NCBI GenBank assembly: GCA_020438425.1 | Contig: JAGQUQ010000002.1 | Span: forward strand, 1 to 64,000 | From: Solirubrobacterales bacterium | GTDB taxonomy: Bacteria; Actinomycetota; Thermoleophilia; Solirubrobacterales; 70-9 | Length of the DNA stretch: 64,000 bases | Direction of reading: 5' to 3' | Shown: positions 18,658 through 28,896 of the stretch, in pieces | Position numbering within the stretch: the first letter of the stretch is position 1 | Layout of the letters: each line of letters starts with the position of its first letter | Position numbers and translations under genes: made by a program | Notes under the pieces: model-generated | Told to the model about the DNA's origin: nothing | Database searches by the model: none | What the model saw: only the letters and a program-made list of their open reading frames with translations

Positions 18658-20448
18658 TCAGCCGCGTTTGATCGTGAAGCTGCTCCGGACCTTTCCGGAA
18701 CTGTTTCCGGCGGGATCCGTAGCTTGCGCCGCCAGCCGGTATCGGCCCGGCTTCAGGCTCCTGCCACCGACCCGGCCGGTGAACCGGAAGAAGTTGTCGC
18801 CCGCGGCGGCCTCCCGGATGAATGAGCCACGTACCCGGGTGATTCTGGTGCATGGTTTCTTCTTACGGTTGGCCCGGGTTGGCTTGAGACAGCGCTTTCC
18901 CACTTTCCGGCCGGGCAGCAGGCGTTCGACCGTGAACATGACAGTTGCCGCTTCGCTCGAATTGAACGAGACCCGGCTCCGCCCCGAGGCGGCCACGCTT
19001 GGTCCCTTCTTCGCCGATTTGAACCTGGCTGGCGTGAGCTTCAGCGAAGTCATGACCGGTGCCTGGGTGTCCTGGGTGTCTGGTGTTCGCGGTTCCCGGT
19101 CGAAGACCAGTACCGCGCTGGCGAAGACGCTCGCCACATAGAGAGAGTTGCCGTCCGGCGAGAGGGTCAGATCACCCAGACCGTAGAGCTCGTGGCCGGT
19201 CACACAGTCGGCCTGGGGATCCTTGGTTACGCAGCCGGAGCTTCCCGGTTTCTGGGTGATCGACCCGTCAGCGCTGCGGTCGAACGTGAGAATCGCCTGG
19301 GCGTTACCGGTGATCCCGTAGAGGCTGCCGCCATCGGGCGAGATTCGGGTTCTGTAGGTGCCGTCCATCGCCCTGGCCTGGGCGCAGCCTTCGGCAGCCG
19401 TGGCCGCGACGCAACCCGCGGTTCCTTCCCTCTGGGTGAGCAGACCGTTGGGCGAGCGGTCGAAGATCGCTATCGCATCGCTTTCCCGTCCCGACACGTA
19501 GACCGTCTCGCCGTCGGCGGAAACGGTCACGCCCGCGGCACCGTCGAGTCCCCGGCCAGCGGTGCAGCCCCCGGCGCCCGCGGCCGAAACACATCCCGCG
19601 GGAAGCGCCTTCTGGATCAAGGTGCCGCTGGAATCGCGGTCAAAGATGGCGATCGCGTCGCTTTCCACCGAAGCGACATAGACGCTCCTGCCGTCCGGTG
19701 AAATGGCGACCTCGGCGGCGCCATCGAGGTGGTTGGAGAAAGTGCAGGTGAGCGTGCCCACCGGCTGGAAGCAGCCGGAATCGCCGATTCCCTGAGTCAG
19801 GGCACCCGTGTTGTCGCGATCGAAGATGGTTAGAGAATCGGCGATCGGATCGGTGCGAAAGACCTGGCTGCCGTCAGGCGAAATCGCCAGCTGACCCCCT
19901 CCGAATCCGGAAGACATCGCCTCGCCGGGAGTGCAGCCCGACAGAGTCGAGACGCAGCCGGGGTTCCCCGCCTTCTGGGTAATGGAGCCGTCCTCACTGA
20001 TGTCGAATACGGCGATCGAGCTGTCGCTCGCGGCGTAGAGATTCTCGCCATCGCCGCTGGCCACGAGCCCCCGCGTGTTGGAGACCATCCGGGCCGGCGC
20101 GCAGCCTGTCGCGACGGTCTGCGATTCCAACACGACACAGCCGGCTGGCAGTGGCTTGGCGAGCAGTGAGCCGTCGCTGCTTCGGTCAAAGACCATGAGG
20201 CCATCGCCGGCGGTCGCGTACAAGCGGGAACCGTCCGGACTGACTTCCACGTTGGCAGCATTGGGCAAGGACGGCGCGGGCAGGCAGTCGGAAACCGAGC
20301 TGTAGCAGCCGTTCGAACCCGGCTTCTGGGTGATCTGCCCATCTTCGGCCGCAGCCGTGCCGACAACCGGACCGCAGACCAAAGCAGAGGCAACCACGGT
20401 CAGTGTGAACGCGACCAGCCTGCGCGGAACAGAATCCCCAGCCCTCAT
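18658..20448 (-). CDS. Secreted beta-propeller (lactonase-like fold) protein with C-terminal Ig-like domain
   Basis: 596 residues from ATG 20448. Signal peptide (L-V-A-F-T-L-T-V-V-A-S-A-L-V, cleavage near T-A-A-A-E) followed by about seven repeats, each containing S-P-D-G-x-x-L/V-Y followed by I-x-x-F-D-R-x-x-x-G-x-L/I-x-Q-K and a Cys-rich loop (G-C-V). This is the blade pattern of 6-phosphogluconolactonase-like propellers, probably without enzyme activity. From about residue 475 comes a basic beta-sandwich domain (F-T-V-E-R-L-L-P-G-R-K-V-G, A-T-D-P-A-G-N-S-S) common in soil actinobacteria of this kind. Likely surface or extracellular; ligand unknown. Confidence 0.85.
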   Translation of the reverse strand: MRAGDSVPRRLVAFTLTVVASALVCGPVVGTAAAEDGQITQKPGSNGCYSSVSDCLPAPSLPNAANVEVSPDGSRLYATAGDGLMVFDRSSDGSLLAKPLPAGCVVLESQTVATGCAPARMVSNTRGLVASGDGENLYAASDSSIAVFDISEDGSITQKAGNPGCVSTLSGCTPGEAMSSGFGGGQLAISPDGSQVFRTDPIADSLTIFDRDNTGALTQGIGDSGCFQPVGTLTCTFSNHLDGAAEVAISPDGRSVYVASVESDAIAIFDRDSSGTLIQKALPAGCVSAAGAGGCTAGRGLDGAAGVTVSADGETVYVSGRESDAIAIFDRSPNGLLTQREGTAGCVAATAAEGCAQARAMDGTYRTRISPDGGSLYGITGNAQAILTFDRSADGSITQKPGSSGCVTKDPQADCVTGHELYGLGDLTLSPDGNSLYVASVFASAVLVFDREPRTPDTQDTQAPVMTSLKLTPARFKSAKKGPSVAASGRSRVSFNSSEAATVMFTVERLLPGRKVGKRCLKPTRANRKKKPCTRITRVRGSFIREAAAGDNFFRFTGRVGGRSLKPGRYRLAAQATDPAGNSSGKVRSSFTIKRG

Positions 20449-20592
20449 TAGTTCAACATAGCCTCGCCCCGCCCACATCGCAAGCCCTTTGGACACTGCG
20501 ACGGCAACGGCGAAGCGAGCTCGCAAGAACCAGGCCCACGCGAACCGGCCGAAACGACGCCAGCCCGATGAGTGCTAGACTTGGCGGTCCGC

Positions 20593-22331
<1,739 letters not shown>

Positions 22332-22335
<4 letters not shown>

Positions 22336-22556
22336 CAGATCACCGAAACTTCCGTGACCGTTGCCCGGTCCACGAGCTCGGTCGCGGCCAGCCAAGTGAG
22401 ACCTGACCCGATCTCCACCAGATACGCCACAACCGCCTCCCGGGCCTGTACAGCGGACCTACACATGACCGTGAAGGTCGGGCCACTTACAGGTCCGAGG
22501 TCCACAGACCAGGCTTGGGCGCTCGGAGGGGGTACTTGTCGCGTCGTGTCAACCAT
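22332..22556 (-). CDS. Small hypothetical protein coupled to the recombinase
   Basis: 74 residues from ATG 22556; its TGA overlaps the recombinase GTG as GTGA. Sequence W-S-V-D-L-G-P-V-S-G-P-T-F, then A-V-Q-A-R-E-A-V-V-A-Y-L-V-E and a final T-E-V-S-V-I-W. It could assist recombination directionality, an inference from position only. An inverted repeat lies immediately before its start. Confidence 0.5.
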
Positions 22557-22590
22557 CGAAAATTCGGGATGAAAACACAGGGAATTTTCG
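22557..22590. promoter_or_regulatory. Inverted repeat upstream of the recombinase operon
   Basis: CGAAAATTC (22557-22565) and GAATTTTCG (22582-22590) are perfect reverse complements separated by 16 bases, abutting the start of the small gene before the recombinase. Candidate operator or early recombination-protein site. Confidence 0.45.
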
Positions 22591-22617
22591 AGCACAACCA
22601 TCGTTCGCACGAGACGG

Positions 22618-22863
22618 CTAACCGCGGAGACGGAGCATGAAGGCCTGAAGAAGCAGGGCAACCTGGGGGTCCTTCATGGCGGCAATCTCATAAATGTCGA
22701 AGTAGCGCACGGTTGCTTCGCTCAAGCTGATGTTGAGTTCAAAGGCGAGGTGCTCAACGAGGTTGCTCGGTTCGTATCCGATCCGTTCGAGGATCTTTCC
22801 TATCGCCTGGGCAGTGGCGCGCTGTTCTTTGGTGAGTGGGAGGTCCGGAACCGCGTTACGCAT
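22618..22863 (-). CDS. Small helical protein downstream of the DUF3631 ATPase
   Basis: 81 residues, starting with M-R-N-A-V-P-D and overlapping the upstream ATPase gene by 8 bases. Predicted helical throughout: E-Q-R-A-T-A-Q-A-I-G-K-I-L, N-L-V-E-H-L-A-F-E-L, D-I-Y-E-I-A-A-M-K-D. Reminiscent of a small DNA-binding or replication accessory protein; family not recognised. Confidence 0.6.
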   Translation of the reverse strand: MRNAVPDLPLTKEQRATAQAIGKILERIGYEPSNLVEHLAFELNISLSEATVRYFDIYEIAAMKDPQVALLLQAFMLRLRG

Positions 22864-23944
22864 CGTTGTCCTCCTTCAGTGCGTAGCGACGCCACGCGTC
22901 TTCGAACTGGCTGCGGTGGTAGCCCTTGGCGGTGCTTCCGTTGGCAACGCGAATCGTCTTCGGTCGAATCCCGTAGGGGCGCAGCAGCCTTGCCAGGTCA
23001 CGGGGGTTGAAACCGGGCTTCGGGCGGTCCTTGCCCCAGTTCCTCCAGGGCCTGTCTTCGAGCAGCCCCAGGTTGGAACAGACATTCGCCGACGGCATGG
23101 TGTGGGTGAGTTCATCAGTCCAGGACTCCCGAATATCGGCAAGAAGCTGCGTGCCCCATGAGGCTTCTTCAAGGTCTTCCTCGGAGGAAAGATTGATGGC
23201 TGCTTTGCGTGCCCTCGCGGCAATCTCCTCGCCTAGGCAGTCGGCGATCGCAAAAATGGGCTCCCAACCCTCAGCTGCCCGATCATTGATCTCGGTAGGG
23301 ATCTCAGGCATGGCGTCGGTGAGTGCCTCCAGGTGGGTTTCGGCCCACTCTGCGATCTCGGCTGTGATCGCTTCGGCCTCTTTCTGGACGGTCCGGAAGC
23401 GAAACCGTTCGACCGGTTCGTCGACTTTGCGATGAAGTCCGATCGGTACGGCGCGATCACGAATCGTGTCTGGGAGGTTCGACGTTGCGATGCCCGCGAG
23501 GCACTTGGGGCAGAAAACCGAGAAGTCAACGACGTCGTGGTTCGGGCCCACACAACGCGAAACTGTGCTCCCCCGACGACTACCTGCGTTGATGACACCC
23601 CGGATCGGTTCTGTCTTCTCCTGGTAGGTGCCAAACACAGCATCGAGCTCGTCGAAGAGCAGGGTGACTCTCCTCTGGTCAATCTTGCGAAACAAAACAG
23701 CCTCCGAAACTCCAGCTACCCGCCAGCCGTCAGCAACCAGAAGTTCGAGCACCTCCAGCAGACGCGTCTTGCCCGAACGCTTCTCCGGGCTCGTTATCAG
23801 CATGTAGGGGGTGGCATCTGCCGCGTCGATGGCGTAGGTGTGGAGCACCCAGAGCGTCAGTGTCAGCACCTGATCGTCGTCGACGAACACGACGTAGCGG
23901 CGAAGCAGGTTCGAGACCGCCTCAATGATCTCCGGGCCGGTCAC
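22856..23944 (-). CDS. DUF3631-type NTPase of integrative elements (replication-associated)
   Basis: 362 residues from GTG 23944, overlapping the preceding small gene's stop. It has a P-loop-like S-P-E-K-R-S-G-K-T-R-L-L-E near residue 52, Walker B-like T-L-L-F-D-E-L-D-A-V-F near 93, a sensor-like A-G-I-A-T-S-N-L-P and an Arg-rich stretch, followed by the DUF3631 C-terminal part (L-L-A-D-I-R, D-L-A-R-L-L-R-P-Y-G-I, W-R-R-Y). Such proteins sit in actinobacterial integrative elements and phages where a primase-helicase would be. Here no primase part is present, so it may act with a host or missing partner. Confidence 0.85.
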   Translation of the reverse strand: MTGPEIIEAVSNLLRRYVVFVDDDQVLTLTLWVLHTYAIDAADATPYMLITSPEKRSGKTRLLEVLELLVADGWRVAGVSEAVLFRKIDQRRVTLLFDELDAVFGTYQEKTEPIRGVINAGSRRGSTVSRCVGPNHDVVDFSVFCPKCLAGIATSNLPDTIRDRAVPIGLHRKVDEPVERFRFRTVQKEAEAITAEIAEWAETHLEALTDAMPEIPTEINDRAAEGWEPIFAIADCLGEEIAARARKAAINLSSEEDLEEASWGTQLLADIRESWTDELTHTMPSANVCSNLGLLEDRPWRNWGKDRPKPGFNPRDLARLLRPYGIRPKTIRVANGSTAKGYHRSQFEDAWRRYALKEDNDA

Positions 23945-24093
23945 TGGTCCGAACCCTTCACAGACAGGAGGGCAACCAGCGCCTGGAGCTGACCGGAAAG
24001 CCGAGACCTCCCGCCGCCCTCGCAGGCGGGTTCGACGTTCAGTCGGTGGGTGGCCTCAAGAGATTCGGATTTCGAATTGATGGATCGGGACAT
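23941..24093 (-). CDS. Small ORF translationally coupled to the DUF3631 gene
   Basis: 50-residue ORF. ATG at 24093 is preceded by AAAGGAA, and its TGA overlaps the GTG of the next gene. Sequence is hydrophilic with a C-terminal amphipathic L-Q-A-L-V-A-L-L-S-V-K-G. Possibly a coupling leader or small regulator. Confidence 0.5.
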   Translation of the reverse strand: MSRSINSKSESLEATHRLNVEPACEGGGRSRLSGQLQALVALLSVKGSDQ

Positions 24094-24237
24094 ACGAGTT
24101 CCTTTTGTTGCCGCTCATTGCGCGGTCTTATTGGAACCCGTGACCTCGATATCTGCCGAAAAGGCGGGCCTTCCGTCGGGCCCCCCATGGATGGGGGTAC
24201 AAGCAAGCTAACAGAAACCCCACGGAAGTCAACGCTG

Positions 24238-24615
24238 TTACCGCTTCAAGTTGCGGTGGCGTCCGCTCCTGGCAGCGCGCCGGGAAGCGCCCCGGTTCAT
24301 ACCCTCTCGCTTTGGGTTGAAGGAGTAAGAGTCGCTAAGCAGTCTGGCGCGAAACTCGCGTGCCTCGGCCGTGTCGGCGGCTCCCAGTAGACGGAATCCA
24401 GCCCATTGCTCTATCGATTCCGGGAGATGGTGGCGCGATCCGGTTTCGTTGCTGCGAGGAAAGAAATGCAGTGCCTCTGCGGCGAGAATCTCATCAGGGA
24501 TCCTCTCGTCAGGGCGGAGCCCGATCACGTAACGGGCCATTGCGACCCCGCTCAAGATCTCTTGTTCCCACTCGGCGTTCAAACGCGCGCGTCGCGCAAG
24601 TCGGGCATTACTCAT
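24238..24615 (-). CDS. Hypothetical island protein with basic termini
   Basis: 125 residues from ATG 24615 with GAAGGAG in front. N-terminal A-R-L-A-R-R-A-R-L-N-A-E-W-E, a central helical region (A-R-Y-V-I-G-L-R-P-D-E-R, W-A-G-F-R-L-L-G-A-A-D) and a basic tail (R-R-A-A-R-S-G-R-H-R). Divergent from the MerR-like gene, sharing about 40 bases. Family unknown. Confidence 0.6.
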   Translation of the reverse strand: MSNARLARRARLNAEWEQEILSGVAMARYVIGLRPDERIPDEILAAEALHFFPRSNETGSRHHLPESIEQWAGFRLLGAADTAEAREFRARLLSDSYSFNPKREGMNRGASRRAARSGRHRNLKR

Positions 24616-24656
24616 TTGATACTCCTTCAATGGTGGTGCAAAGTAGGGTGTTGGAT

Positions 24657-25067
24657 ATGGAGGCCAGTTCAAGCAGCGCAGATCGGATCTCGACGGTGCG
24701 CTCTGAGGCCGGTAGACGGGGAGCGCAGACAGTGAAAGCAGCGTTCGGGGCTGCGATTACAAGGCGTAGGCTCGCTGAACTGGTCGGGGCATCGCCCTCA
24801 ACGATCAAGCGGTGGGAAGGTTTGGGAGTCATTCGACCCAAGTTCGATGTGATCCTGGGAAGCACCACAGCGGTCTTCGAGCCCGAGGACGTTGCATTTG
24901 CGCAGCGGCTGATCGTGCTGCTTAGAGACAAGAACGGTGAGATCACGGTTCAAGATGCTGCGGCCGAGGTTCGCGGTAAGGGTGGTGGCGGCCGTAACGA
25001 ACGTCACACCGGCGACAGAGAGCGAGGAACGGACGCCTCGCCATCCGACACTGTGACGTCACCGTGA
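24657..25067 (+). CDS. MerR-like helix-turn-helix regulator
   Basis: 136 residues from ATG 24657 (another ATG at 24630 is in frame). A winged HTH of MerR type is seen: R-R-L-A-E-L-V-G-A-S-P-S-T-I-K-R-W-E-G-L-G-V-I-R-P, with a D-V-A-F-A-Q-R-L helix and a charged tail. Its 3' end contains a tandem GTGACGTCAC palindrome, a possible autoregulatory or replication-control site. It probably controls the element's divergent genes. Confidence 0.72.
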   Translation: MEASSSSADRISTVRSEAGRRGAQTVKAAFGAAITRRRLAELVGASPSTIKRWEGLGVIRPKFDVILGSTTAVFEPEDVAFAQRLIVLLRDKNGEITVQDAAAEVRGKGGGGRNERHTGDRERGTDASPSDTVTSP

Positions 25068-25081
25068 CGTCACTGTGACGG
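25053..25081. repeat. Tandem GTGACGTCAC palindromes with 11-base period
   Basis: The 10-base palindrome GTGACGTCAC occurs at 25053-25062 and 25064-25073, with a third half-copy (GTGACGG) at 25075-25081 in the same phase. Further GTGACGG words follow near 25117-25131. It overlaps the end of the MerR-like gene. The periodic arrangement suggests an iteron-like origin or multimeric operator. Confidence 0.6.
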
Positions 25082-25131
25082 CGAGGTTCGTCCGCCATCG
25101 GCTCTACCGCTCGTTGGTGACGGTGTGACGG

Positions 25132-25371
25132 CTACTTGGTGGGCAGGACGCCAACGTCTTCCGGGCTGACACCGACGACCGTCGAAATTTCGTCGGTCGG
25201 AAGAGTGACGATCCGCAGGTCGGCAGTACGCAGCTTGACGACGCCAACGTCAGCTTCGTAGGCAGCGTCCAGTTCGTCTGCCACATCCAGAACGGCGCCG
25301 ACTATTAGGTACTGGCGCCGGTCTGACATGGTCACTATTGAGCGTTCGTATGTGCGCTGGAACTTGAACAT
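25132..25371 (-). CDS. Small hypothetical protein
   Basis: 79 residues from ATG 25371 (M-F-K-F-Q-R-T-Y-E-R), with AGGAA upstream; a shorter start at 25329 is possible. Beta-rich, acidic: Y-L-I-V-G-A-V-L-D-V-A-D-E-L-D, V-V-K-L-R-T-A-D-L-R-I-V-T-L. Its promoter region (to 25657, 286 bases) contains no other gene I can support. Function unknown. Confidence 0.55.
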   Translation of the reverse strand: MFKFQRTYERSIVTMSDRRQYLIVGAVLDVADELDAAYEADVGVVKLRTADLRIVTLPTDEISTVVGVSPEDVGVLPTK

Positions 25372-25657
25372 TTTCCTGGTTCCTCTCTTGGGAAATTTTC
25401 TACTACTTGTATGTAGCCTCGAGCTCCGCGCCTCTCTAGCCCCCCGACCACGCAAAACGCTGCATATGGTGTTTTGCCGCAGAAATATTCCTCGGAAAGG
25501 CCGGAATTCGTCGGTCCAGCCCGAATCGAGGCTGGATCGGACGTGCCAGAGGTGTCACAAAGAGGTCGTCGAACTGAAGCCCGGCGGCCCACACCGAGCG
25601 CCTCGCGTCTGTCCTGTGGCCCCCTATGACACCGAGGATGGCGGGGGATCTCCGTCG

Positions 25658-26326
25658 TCAAACGTGGGGATCGTCTAAGGCAGCTAGGAGTTCGCGGGCG
25701 TCGGTTTCCTGGTCGCCTTCTTCTTCGAGTTCGATCGCCCGCTCAAAAGCCTTTCTCGCCTCGGTGATCTCACCGATGTCTCTGGCAGCTTTGCCGAACC
25801 AACACCAGTTCCAACTTCCACAGGGTGCGATCTCGGTGTAGTGGCGGAGGTGTCGGTAGGCCTCTTGGTTTCGGCCTAGTTCGTGGAGGGTGTAGCCGAG
25901 ACCAAAGTGTGCCATCGCATCTCCGGCTTGGAGGCACGCGAGCCAGTAGGTGAGGGCCTGTTCTCCTTCAGCTCCGGTTGCGGCGTCGAAGAACTTTCGG
26001 TTGATTGTGCTGTCGGTACCGAAAAGGGCGCGGGCAGCGAGGGTGATCTCGCCGGCGTTGGCTTGGGTCAGTCCGAGTACCGGAGCGTTGAACTGGGGTC
26101 CGTTCCAGATTTCGGCGTGTTCCTTGGCTTCGGGATCGAACTGGGAGAAGTCAAGGATCTTGAAGCCGACTTCCCGGCCGCCTGGCTTGTCGCATAGGAA
26201 TCCGAATGACTCGCTTACGCCACGCCAGTTCTCGGGTGGTTGGGCGTCGTCGACTCGTCCAAACTCGAGTGCGATGAGCCAGTCGAGGTCAGCGATGAAG
26301 TTGAGGTAGAGGCGAGGAAGGGTCAT
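25658..26326 (-). CDS. TPR/Sel1-like repeat protein
   Basis: 222 residues. The C-terminal half has tetratricopeptide-like units: A-M-A-H-F-G-L-G-Y-T-L-H-E-L-G-R, W-F-G-K-A-A-R-D-I-G-E-I-T-E-A, A-F-E-R-A-I-E-L-E. The N-terminal 100 residues are unrecognised and have acidic and aromatic residues. Such proteins usually mediate protein contacts. It is the last of three minus-strand accessory genes and lies 49 bases from the DUF429 gene. Confidence 0.65.
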   Translation of the reverse strand: MTLPRLYLNFIADLDWLIALEFGRVDDAQPPENWRGVSESFGFLCDKPGGREVGFKILDFSQFDPEAKEHAEIWNGPQFNAPVLGLTQANAGEITLAARALFGTDSTINRKFFDAATGAEGEQALTYWLACLQAGDAMAHFGLGYTLHELGRNQEAYRHLRHYTEIAPCGSWNWCWFGKAARDIGEITEARKAFERAIELEEEGDQETDARELLAALDDPHV

Positions 26327-26375
26327 GAATCGTGGGTCGCAGACGGCGGTTGATTCTGACGTGAGTCCGAAGGGT

Positions 26376-27176
26376 TCACATGGAAATCAGGTCGTCCCGA
26401 AGGCTCGGTCCACACGGCACCCTGATCCAACCTTCGGCCTTCAGCTGCTTCGGTGTTGGACCGGCCGGAATTGGTTCGCACCGTCCTTGCGCCATCGCCC
26501 GGGCTACGAGCGCCGCTACAAAGGCGTCCACGAGGTCATCGCCACCTTTTTCCTCGCACCTAGCTACGAAGTCGGGCGGCATGTTCACGACCGATTCGAG
26601 TTCCTTGACCAGAACCTCAGCCAGGTTTCGCCTTCGTCCGACTGCCTTAGCCTTCTCGCCTTTGTACCCGCCGGGATCTTCAGCCAGGTCGGCAGGACTT
26701 ATCCCCCAAAGCTTCAGTGAAGCAGCGGGGTAGACCTCGACGAAGCAGCTTTCTCCTAGTCGAGCCGACTCGACATCCTCGCCCCGTGCTTGGCGTGCCA
26801 AGAGTCGGGCACTACGTCGCGTTACCCATGACAGGTTGCCAAGAGATGAACTGAGGGGCGTCGCCCCGAGCAGCTCCTTGATGTTCAGTTCCGTCGCGCG
26901 AAAGCGCCCGAAGTCCTCGGTGTAGCCGTCCTTCGGCCACGTCCCGTTCTTGCTCGAGGCTGAGATCGCGGCCACGTACTCGATCGGCCAGCCGAACGGG
27001 GCATCAACACCGATCCGTTCGATTGAGGGGTCGCTCATCACTTCGATCAGCCTTTCGTCAGTCCAACGCGATCTTTCCCACTCCTCGATCTTCGCGGCCT
27101 TCTCGACACCCCAGTCAATCACGCACACAGCAGTTTTCGATGGTTTCGATGCGAGGTCGATACCGGCGGTAAGCAA
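26376..27176 (-). CDS. DUF429 predicted RNase H-fold nuclease
   Basis: 266 residues. Family marks are the N-terminal T-A-G-I-D-L-A-S (first acidic strand), I-G-V-D-A-P-F-G-W-P, W-V-T-R-R-S-A-R, V-E-V-Y-P-A-A and the final D-D-L-V-D-A-F-V-A-A. The conserved Asp residues fit an RNase H-like active site. DUF429 proteins are predicted nucleases of unknown target, often in accessory regions. Confidence 0.82.
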   Translation of the reverse strand: MLTAGIDLASKPSKTAVCVIDWGVEKAAKIEEWERSRWTDERLIEVMSDPSIERIGVDAPFGWPIEYVAAISASSKNGTWPKDGYTEDFGRFRATELNIKELLGATPLSSSLGNLSWVTRRSARLLARQARGEDVESARLGESCFVEVYPAASLKLWGISPADLAEDPGGYKGEKAKAVGRRRNLAEVLVKELESVVNMPPDFVARCEEKGGDDLVDAFVAALVARAMAQGRCEPIPAGPTPKQLKAEGWIRVPCGPSLRDDLISM

Positions 27177-27210
27177 GGAACGGCTCCTTCCAAAAAGCTA
27201 GACATGCCTA

Positions 27211-27516
27211 GTGGCTTCTTCGCGTTCTGTGTTCGACGCTTACGGGCCATGCCCTTTCGCCTCATCTGTGTCCGTGACTCGTCACCGGACTGAGCCCGAG
27301 CCCGTTGCCAAAGTGTTTGGTGACGCGGTTCGTCGGGAGCGAAAGGAGTTAGGTCTCACCCTTGAGCAGCTAGGCGAGCGGTTTGGACGCCCGGACGGCA
27401 AGTACCTGGGAGAGATCGAACGGGGCTTTCACTCACCCACGATCACGATGGCCAAGCAGATCGCCGACGCCCTTGGCCTGCCGCTGGCGATGCTGGTTGC
27501 CGATCTTGACAAGTAG
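27211..27516 (+). CDS. XRE-family helix-turn-helix regulator
   Basis: 101 residues if GTG 27211 is used; GTG 27268 or 27274 gives a shorter protein starting just before the domain. The domain is F-G-D-A-V-R-R-E-R-K-E-L-G-L-T, L-E-Q-L-G-E-R-F-G, Y-L-G-E-I-E-R-G-F-H-S-P-T, then A-K-Q-I-A-D-A-L-G-L-P-L. It is likely a repressor of the adjacent divergent genes. The HD phosphohydrolase starts 37 bases downstream. Confidence 0.82.
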   Translation: MASSRSVFDAYGPCPFASSVSVTRHRTEPEPVAKVFGDAVRRERKELGLTLEQLGERFGRPDGKYLGEIERGFHSPTITMAKQIADALGLPLAMLVADLDK

Positions 27517-27553
27517 CCGCAAGGATGTCCGGGCTCGCTGATTTGCTTGACGA

Positions 27554-28132
27554 ATGTCCGAGCATCCCGAGACTGCGATCAACACTCGATCAGGTTTAGT
27601 TCTCGACTTTGCCGCCCCGTCGCCTGAGTCGATCAGGATCGAAGACATCGCAGGAGGTCTATCTCTTGCCCCTCGATTCGGCGGGCAAGCCACAAGGTTT
27701 CGGTCAGTCGCCGAGCATGCGATTTGTGTGGCCAATCTTGTCGAAGCTATGGGACACCAAGACCTTGCCCTCGCGGCCCTACATCACGACTCGCACGAAG
27801 CCTACGCGTGCGACATACCCAAACCACTCAAGCGTCTCCTGGAACCTGAATACACCGACATCACCGACCGACTCGACCGGGCAATCGCGGCTGCTCTGGA
27901 GTTGCCGGTCTTGGACCTCGAGGACGAGCGGGCTCGCCCGGTCAAGGATGCCGACGACGCGATGCTGGTTCTCGAGGCAGAGGAGTATCTCGCGGGCGAT
28001 CCTCCGGATAAGGACTTGCCTACCGGGTTGCTTGACCTCGCCAGGGTCACAGTTGACGTGAAGAGCTCGATGACGCCCGACGAAGCGAGAGACGCCTTCC
28101 TCGCATTCCACGAACGCCTTACGCAGCCGTAA
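27554..28132 (+). CDS. HD-domain phosphohydrolase, YfbR-like nucleotidase
   Basis: 192 residues. Metal-binding pattern: R-F-R-S-V-A-E-H (first His), A-L-H-H-D-S-H-E-A-Y (His-Asp) and a later Asp in D-A-D-D-A-M-L-V-L-E-A-E. This is the layout of YfbR-type 5'-deoxynucleotidases and phage HD hydrolases. It may act on deoxynucleotide monophosphates. A truncated second copy lies at 37226-37627. The convergent 250-residue gene follows 11 bases after it in both copies. Confidence 0.82.
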   Translation: MSEHPETAINTRSGLVLDFAAPSPESIRIEDIAGGLSLAPRFGGQATRFRSVAEHAICVANLVEAMGHQDLALAALHHDSHEAYACDIPKPLKRLLEPEYTDITDRLDRAIAAALELPVLDLEDERARPVKDADDAMLVLEAEEYLAGDPPDKDLPTGLLDLARVTVDVKSSMTPDEARDAFLAFHERLTQP

Positions 28133-28143
28133 CCCACTGTGGC

Positions 28144-28896
28144 CTACACCTCCGGCGGCGACAGTGGCTCTAGCAATTCCCGGGCGTCGATTGGCTGGTT
28201 TCGCTCGAACCACGCGTCGAGCGAGGTGCGGGTCAACCGTTGCTCGGCAGCGGCCCTGCGGGGTTGGTGTGGCCGTTCGCCAGGCGAGACACCTCGATCC
28301 GGGTCCAGCAATTCGGCGTCAGCGCGATCGCAGAGATCCCCGAGGGCTATCCGGGCGGTGCTGTCGGCGCTGAATGCGGGTGGCAGGACGAGGGCGAGGG
28401 GTCGGGCGAATTCGGCTCTGAATCCTTCCGGGTAAAGCTCGATCCGGCCCCAAGCTTCAACCACGCCGGTCACATAGAGATCCTGGTTTGCTGGTTTGTC
28501 GCCGCTCCATAGGTACCACGGGGGCACTAGCCAAGGGTGGTAGGCGCGAAGGCCACATTCACAATCTTTGCCAGGGGGTTCATGAAGTTCGGACACATCC
28601 GAAAGACAACGAGCCTGGGTGACACTTCCGTCTATTTCCCAACTCGGCGAACTTGCCTTGATGGTCCGGAGGGGTTTGAGCTCGTCGAGCGATTGGGGTA
28701 CTAGCCACTGCCGGACTCCCAGAATCGCCCCCGTGAACTGCGGAGTTGTCTCGTCGCGACCCGCATCTCGATCTTCCGAAACCGGATCAAGGCTCCAACG
28801 GACGTCTCGACGGGAACTAGCCTGCGGTTCGACGAGGATGGTGCGGGATGGGCTGTGGGCCCCGATGCGGGTCCCGAGCGTAAGCGGGTACGTCAT
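28144..28896 (-). CDS. Island hypothetical protein with C-x-C-G motif (copy 1)
   Basis: 250 residues from ATG 28896, preceded by GGAGGA. Motifs T-G-A-I-L-G-V-R-Q-W-L-V, C-E-C-G-L-R-A-Y-H-P, T-G-V-V-E-A-W-G-R and A-L-G-D-L-C-D. The Cys pair followed by A-Y-H suggests a metal site. A close paralogue is at 37640-38413, and both are convergent with an HD gene. Function unknown. Confidence 0.72.
   Translation of the reverse strand: MTYPLTLGTRIGAHSPSRTILVEPQASSRRDVRWSLDPVSEDRDAGRDETTPQFTGAILGVRQWLVPQSLDELKPLRTIKASSPSWEIDGSVTQARCLSDVSELHEPPGKDCECGLRAYHPWLVPPWYLWSGDKPANQDLYVTGVVEAWGRIELYPEGFRAEFARPLALVLPPAFSADSTARIALGDLCDRADAELLDPDRGVSPGERPHQPRRAAAEQRLTRTSLDAWFERNQPIDARELLEPLSPPEV

Noticed and set aside
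24182-24197. CCCCCAT/ATGGGGG palindrome
   Set aside because: A 2-base loop cannot form a good hairpin; it may be a binding site but there is no supporting context.
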